Shown here: piece after piece, positions 8,739 through 13,391 of the stretch | Numbering within the stretch: the first letter of the stretch is position 1 | How the letters are laid out: every line of letters starts with the position of its first letter | Program-made: the position numbers and the translations under genes | Notes under the pieces: generated by a model | Told to the model about the DNA's origin: nothing | The model's input: only the letters and a program-made list of their open reading frames with translations | Databases searched by the model: none | Source of the DNA: Auxenochlorella pyrenoidosa | Taxonomy: Eukaryota; Chlorophyta; Trebouxiophyceae; Chlorellales; Chlorellaceae | Reading direction: 5' to 3' | NCBI GenBank assembly: GCA_001430745.1 | Contig: KQ481938.1 | Coordinates: 2,749,200-2,762,590, forward strand | DNA length: 13,391 nt

Positions 8739-10371
8739 ATGGCAGCGTATCATGAAGACGCCGAGCCGGAGCCACTCGAGTGCGGTAAGCCGATCGGGAC
8801 AGCGCACAGTGCCTGTTGCACATGGCAGGACAAGCGAGGGCTGTTCTTAACTTGGCGCCCAGTGGCCCTTCGGCTCCTCTCCGCCCTCCTGCGCTGCAGC
8901 CAACTGCGGCGGCACGCAAGGGCTGCTCAAATGCAGCAGGTGCCACACCGCCTGGTTCTGCGGCGTGAAGTGCCAAAAGGTGCAGCCCGTCTCGCCGCCA
9001 CCGCTCTGGTACCTGCTGCCTGCTTGCTGTTTTGAGTTTGAAAGCTGCTTCCTTTGCTCATTCTGAGTCGAGGTCTGTATCTGACCCACTCATCGTTGCT
9101 GACCGGCAGGCATACTGGCCTTTTCACAAGACCCAGTGCCGGCGCAACGAGTTTGCCGACGCCATTGAGGAGCGGGAGCCCAAGTTTGCGGCATGGATGC
9201 GATCCCACGGCAAGCAGGCGGTGCTCAAGGATGACGAGGTGGACAGGCTGGAGCGCGCCTCACAGGCGGCCAGCGGGCCCAGCCGGCAGGTGGGTAACTT
9301 TGGAGCAAGGTTGGGGAGTTGAGCACAGCAGCCTGCCAGCATTCTCACGCCAAGAACAACGCCACACCTGCCCACCACCTCGCGCTGCCCCTCTTGCGCC
9401 ATGCCAACAAGGACCCACACGTGCTTGTTCCCCACTCACGGATGGCACTGCCCTTGTTCCCTCCACTGTCTGGCCTTGACTGTAACAGGAGGTGATGGAC
9501 AGCATGTACGGGCGGGCAGAGCCCAAGCCGGCGGCAGCACGGTACAGCGGGGAGGAGCGCGCAGCGATGCGCCGCGCACAGGAGGCGGAGCGCACCTCTG
9601 CACGTGCCATGCTGGCTGGGGCTGGCGGCCCCGCCTATGCAGCGGTGGAGCTGCCCCCGCAGCTGAGCCTGGACTGCCAGCGGTACAAGTGGCGGCAGAG
9701 CCAGAGCCACGTGGAGGTGTTTGTGCCCCTGCCGGCGGGGCTACCGGCGCGGGCAGTGCACGTGCAGCTCTCCACCCGGGCCATCTCCGTCGTTGTGGAC
9801 GAGGCGCCGGTGCTGGCGGGGCAGCTGTGGCGGGAGATCAAGGCGGAGGAGAGCCACTGGTACATCTCAGACTGCGTGCTCGAGGTGGTGATGCTAAAGC
9901 GCTGCCGGCGGGGGCACTACGAGGCCGGCACCACCAATGCGGGTGGGTGCTTTGGGGGGAGCATGCGCCACAGCATGGAGCCCGCCTCAGGCCCCCCATG
10001 GGATGCACCTGGTGCCTGCACGCGCACCAGCCGGTAGAACCAGGCAGTGTGAGCCAGTGCCCTTGAGGCACAATTTGGACATCATGACTGGTCCCTCCGG
10101 AGTGCCATGGGAGCTCCAATGCTGCTCGTTCTGCGCTGCCCCAACCGCAGACACATTCTGGAATGCGGTGGTGCGGGGCGCAGCACCACACGAGACGCTT
10201 CCCTTTGAGCACCCGCCGCTGGCCTACTACAGCTCCCCCTGCGAGGGGCTGGAACGGCAGCGCCCGCCACGCCGGCTCAAGCAGCAGGAGCAGCAGGAGC
10301 AGCAGGAGAAGCAGACAGAGGGCTGGGTGGGAGAGGCTGCGCAGGCCCAGCCAGTGCTGGCATCTGCATAG
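8739..10371 (+). CDS. MYND zinc finger plus NudC-like CS domain protein
   Basis: Five exons (8739-8784, 8900-8979, 9110-9289, 9489-9942, 10151-10371) join in phase to 326 residues ending at TAG 10369-10371. Introns 1 to 4 use GTAAGC, GTGCAG, GTGGGT and GTGGGT donors and CAG acceptors. A complete MYND zinc finger occupies residues 15-52: C15, C18, C27, C30, C36, C40, H48 and C52, with spacing C-x2-C-x8-C-x2-C-x5-C-x3-C-x7-H-x3-C, split over exons 1 to 3. A charged, probably helical linker follows (about 53-155). Residues about 168-264 form a CS (p23/NudC-like) domain, with YKWRQSQSHVEVFVPLPAG, the PVLAGQLWREIKAEESHW segment and FWNAVVRGA, the last close to the WW..VV.G ending of NudC proteins. 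The tail has a QQE repeat. MYND fingers bind proline-rich peptides and CS domains are co-chaperone modules, so a chaperone-adaptor role in cytosol or nucleus is inferred. No targeting peptide, membrane segment or SET domain is seen. Gene and domains are firm; the role is not. Confidence 0.86.
10282..10308 (+). repeat. In-frame 9-base tandem repeat (CAGCAGGAG)x3
   Basis: Three perfect copies of CAGCAGGAG encode (Gln-Gln-Glu)3 at residues 298-306 of the MYND-CS protein, followed by a degenerate extension (AAGCAG). It lies in the charged tail after the CS domain and is likely prone to length variation. Confidence 0.9.
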
Positions 10372-10986
10372 CCTGCCCTGCGCATTGACAGCTCCTGCCG
10401 CAACTTGCTCAGCACCAGCTGTCAGCATTGTTCTGCTGCCCATGTGCACTCGAGCCCACACTGCCCTGAGTGGATGACGCTTGATTCTGCCTGATGCATG
10501 CCCTTGCCACCTGTCTGTGAGCCCCGGCAATGTAGAGCAGGAGGGGCAGCGGGACGGTTACTACTCTGGCAAGCTTGGAGAAATGATGCAATCACTCCTT
10601 CTGCTGATGTTGTCTGGCCATGATGGTTGCATGGGCGCTCTGCGCCAGCGGAAGTCCAAGTTGTAAGGGGATGCTGGGAAGCGCATCCGACGGCAAACTG
10701 GCAGCCCAGGCTGAAGGATAGCATGTCGAGGGTGAAAGTGTAGAGGTCAAAAGGAACGAAAGAGGAGGGAGAAAGAGACGGAACAGGCGACGCAGTACAA
10801 GAGTCAAGTGCTGGGAGTGGTGGGTGAGCGCACGAGCGCTGGCACGCCTACAGCGGGCGGGGGGTTCAGGGGCCGCCGCTGGCGCGGCGCAGGCCACGCA
10901 TCTTGCAGCCGAGGGGCAGGGGCCGTTGAGGAAGCAGCGGCCAGGCCACGCCATGCTTGGCAGCGGGCAGCTGGTGCGGCGCTGCC
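10372..10986. other. Convergent 3' intergenic region
   Basis: The MYND-CS gene (plus strand) and the SNF2 gene (minus strand) end facing each other across 615 bases. I see no convincing gene here; short frames on both strands lack family resemblance and intron structure. The region is less GC-rich, with a purine-rich stretch at about 10740-10800, and presumably holds both 3' untranslated regions. Confidence 0.6.
10662..10666 (+). terminator. Candidate TGTAA poly(A) signal
   Basis: TGTAA is the usual polyadenylation signal of chlorophyte nuclear genes. This copy lies about 290 bases after the stop codon of the MYND-CS gene, a plausible 3' untranslated length. A pentamer can occur by chance. 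I found no matching signal on the minus strand for the converging SNF2 gene. Confidence 0.4.
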
Positions 10987-13391
10987 TCAGGGCGCAGCGC
11001 CGTTTGCGGGCTGGCCGCCGCCCTCCTCCTTCTGCTCGTCCTTCTGGTCTGCCCCCATGATGAGGGAGTGCAGGATGAAGCCCATCTGCTGCGTCTCGTC
11101 CGCCTTGCCGCCCTTGCCGGTGGTGATGCCGTCCAGCACGGCGCTGTCCATGCGCAGCTTGCGCTGGCTCAGGTTGTAGATGTTCTGGTCCACGCTGTTC
11201 TTGGTGATCAGGCGGTAGACCTGCGGCGGGGGGGGGGGTGCCGCGCATGCTGAGCAGCGCATGCTGGGTGGAACTGGCGGGGCGGGGCGTGGGCGTGTGA
11301 TCAGGCAGGCGAGGCCAGCCAGCCAGCTTGCAGGTTCAGCTGGCCGCCTCCACTCCCGTCCCCAAAGCTGCGCACACGCCCCGGCAGGCACCTTGACGGG
11401 GCGCGTCTGGCCCAGGCGGTGGCAGCGGTCCTCTGCCTGGCGGTCGATCTGGGGGTTGAAGTCCACATCTGCAGCAGGGCGGCGTGGGCAGGGGCGTGGC
11501 GGTGAGGGGCCAAAGGAAACGCGGCACCGCGCATGCTGCCACCCAAGCTGCCTGCTCATCTTGTGCACAGCAGCGCCGCACCTCCCACCCCCCGCCCCCC
11601 GCCCCGCCCACCGTGCAGGATGACGGTGTCGGCGCCCGTCAGGTTGAGGCCCTGCCCGCCGGCGCGGGTGGACAGCAGGAAGGCAAACACGTCGTCGTTG
11701 TGGTTGAAGCGGTCCACCGTGGCCAGCCGCTCATCCACCGCTGCGCCCAGGGGAGGCAGCAAGCCGCGCATTGGGCAGAGGAAGCGGCCAGCGATGCGCG
11801 CTCCCGCGGGCTGCCAAGCAGCCAGCCGGCCGGGCTGCCGCCCCGCCCACCTGTGGAGCCGTCGAGGCGCACGTAGGGCAGCTGCAGCACCTCCATGAGC
11901 CACTCCATGATGTCCAGCACCGCGGTCCACTGGCTGAAGATCAGCGGCCGCGAGCCCCTGGCCTTGAGCTGTGGAGGGGCAGGGCGGGGGACAAGTGGGC
12001 GCGGTGAGTCAGAAGCAGGGCGGGCGATGCAGCAGGGCCAACAGAGTGTGCTTTTTAGAGCACCGGTCCTCTTGTGCGGCCTGCACCCCCCCCACCACCA
12101 GCACCATGATGCACTGCAGCAGACACTGTCACCTGCAAGAAGCGCCGCGGCATGGCTCTCTCAAGCTGCACCCAGCCCCGCCCCGGCCCCCCAGAAAGGA
12201 AAACCCAAAGCACCACCCACCTCTGTGAGCAGCTTCTGCAGGAAGCGGAACTTGGTGGAGGCCATCATGTGGCTCTGGTTGAGCCGCCAGTGCGCAAAGT
12301 CGGGGCCCGCGTTGTAGCAGAAGGCGTGCAGCGAGAAGTCAGAGTAGCCCAGCAGCTCCTCGCGCACCCGCTTCTCGGTGGCGGCGCCGCCAAACAGCTG
12401 CCTGCAGCGGGGGCGGGGGTGCTCAGCCAGGGTGGGGCCGGTCGGGCAGCCCCCGTGTCTGCACTTGAGCGGTGGCGCTTGCCCCGCTTGGCATGCCTCT
12501 GCCCCCGGCTCAGCTGGCGCGCTGCCCACCGCGCCAGCTGCCACCTGGCGGCCGCGCGGCAGCGCACCTGTCGTGCGCGGCGCGCGCGATGAGCGCCACC
12601 TGGTCGTCCGAGTAGTTGGAGCGCACCAGCAGCGGGTGCTGCGCGATCTTGCGCAGGTGGGTGAACATGTGGGAGATCTTCTTGGCGCCCAGGGTGCGCA
12701 GGAACTTCTCCACGCCCTTGTTGGAGCGGTCGGCGGCCGCCGCCGCCGCCTTGCCCGTGATCTGGCTGCGCATCTTGGCCACGCTGGCGCTGTACAGCGA
12801 CGACTGCACATCCGTCATCTCGATGAACTCTGCGGCAGCGCGGGGGGTGCGCGGGGGGACGACGGCGGTGAGCAGCAGGCCTGTGTTGCAAGCAGCGCCA
12901 GGGATCCTTGGTTGGTGTGCCAGACAGGCGCGGGGGAGGGCAGCTCGCAAAGCCAGCTGCTGCCCCCAGCGTGGCTTCCCCTGGCCCCCACCGGTGGCGT
13001 GCGATTTTGTCGTCAGCTGCCCCGCCACCTCGGTCTTCAGGCGGCGCAGCACAAAGGGCCCCAGCAGCGCCTTCATGCGCTCCGTCAGCTTGGCAATCTC
13101 ATCGTCGTCGCCCTGGGGGGAGCAGATGGGGGGAGCGGGCCAGAGAGAGGCAGGGATTGCGATAGGAGGGCCTGGGAGGGCCCAGGCGCGGCATGCAACT
13201 TACAAGTCCGACAGCCAGCGTGGTGCAGTGCGCGGTGCAACACGGCGCGGCTGCTGCGCGGGAGGGGCAAGCACCTGAAGCATGTCGGCCAGGTCCTCAA
13301 AGCCCTGGGCAGCGAACACCGAGGGCAGCAGGAAGTGCAGCAAGTTCTGCAGCTCTGCCAGGTCGTTCTGAAGCGGCGTGCCTGAGAGGGG
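10987..13391 (-). CDS. SNF2-family chromatin remodeling ATPase, CHR19/ETL1 (Fun30/SMARCAD1) type, 3' part (partial)
   Basis: Members of this group are ATP-driven nucleosome remodelers acting in the nucleus, in yeast and animals linked to DNA-end resection and silencing. Minus-strand exons: 13381-13275, 13112-12992, 12829-12568, 12401-12221, 11968-11851, 11740-11612, 11468-11392 and 11220-10987. They give 408 residues in one frame ending in TGA (10989-10987). The order of SNF2 motifs is complete from motif III on: [20 protein letters not shown] at the edge, [30 protein letters not shown], the motif IV segment [22 protein letters not shown], the motif V segment [20 protein letters not shown], and the motif VI segment [15 protein letters not shown]. 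The [18 protein letters not shown] form, followed by [15 protein letters not shown] and a short tail, fits plant CHR19 better than ISWI, CHD or SWI2 classes, and no SANT, SLIDE or bromodomain follows. The Walker A and DExH motifs lie outside the window. The tail is charged and Gly/Ala-rich. The SNF2 call is near certain; the subfamily is likely. Confidence 0.92.

Noticed and set aside
12378..13385. 335-codon plus-strand open frame opposite the SNF2 exons
   Set aside because: The minus strand carries conserved SNF2 motifs at these positions, so the plus-strand frame is a shadow.
1..13391. A new defence, mobile or CRISPR-like system
   Set aside because: No integrase, transposase, reverse transcriptase, spaced direct repeats, terminal inverted repeats or tRNA-like structures are visible; the genes are ordinary algal nuclear genes with unusual domain combinations.

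Overview
The window looks like nuclear DNA from a green alga, most likely a GC-rich trebouxiophyte of the Chlorella/Micractinium type. The species is inference. The evidence is very high GC with G/C-ending codons, many short introns (31 donor sites, mostly GTG-starting, with CAG acceptors), plastid-type transit peptides, and a plastid biotin carboxyl carrier protein next to an OPR/RAP-type organelle RNA protein. There are no bacterial operons, RNA genes, CRISPR arrays or transposons. The long uninterrupted reading frames on both strands are GC-driven shadows; the real genes had to be assembled across introns. Each assembly below keeps one phase throughout.

Layout. (1) 657 to 1, minus strand: 5' part of a plastid acetyl-CoA carboxylase BCCP subunit, cut by the left edge before its biotinyl domain. 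(2) 658-892: a short divergent intergenic region, probably a shared promoter. (3) 893-8419, plus strand: a 19-exon gene for a 1331-residue protein with an N-terminal targeting and disordered region, about eight OPR/FASTK-like repeats of about 37 residues, a RAP domain, a long low-complexity tail and a C-terminal SAP motif. (4) 8420-8738: spacer. (5) 8739-10371, plus strand: a 5-exon gene for a 326-residue protein joining a MYND zinc finger to a NudC-like CS domain. (6) 10372-10986: convergent 3' region. (7) 13391 to 10987, minus strand: 3' part of an SNF2-family chromatin remodeler close to plant CHR19/ETL1 (Fun30/SMARCAD1 group), cut by the right edge.

The genes do not form one pathway. BCCP serves plastid fatty acid synthesis. 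The RAP protein probably handles organelle RNA. The MYND-CS protein is probably a chaperone or adaptor. The CHR19-like protein acts on nucleosomes. The most unusual items are the RAP plus SAP architecture, the MYND-CS fusion, the recurring intron positions inside the RNA-binding repeats, and several sequence oddities at splice sites: a GC-AG intron, a (ACC)10 repeat abutting an acceptor, and a G-run array on a donor.
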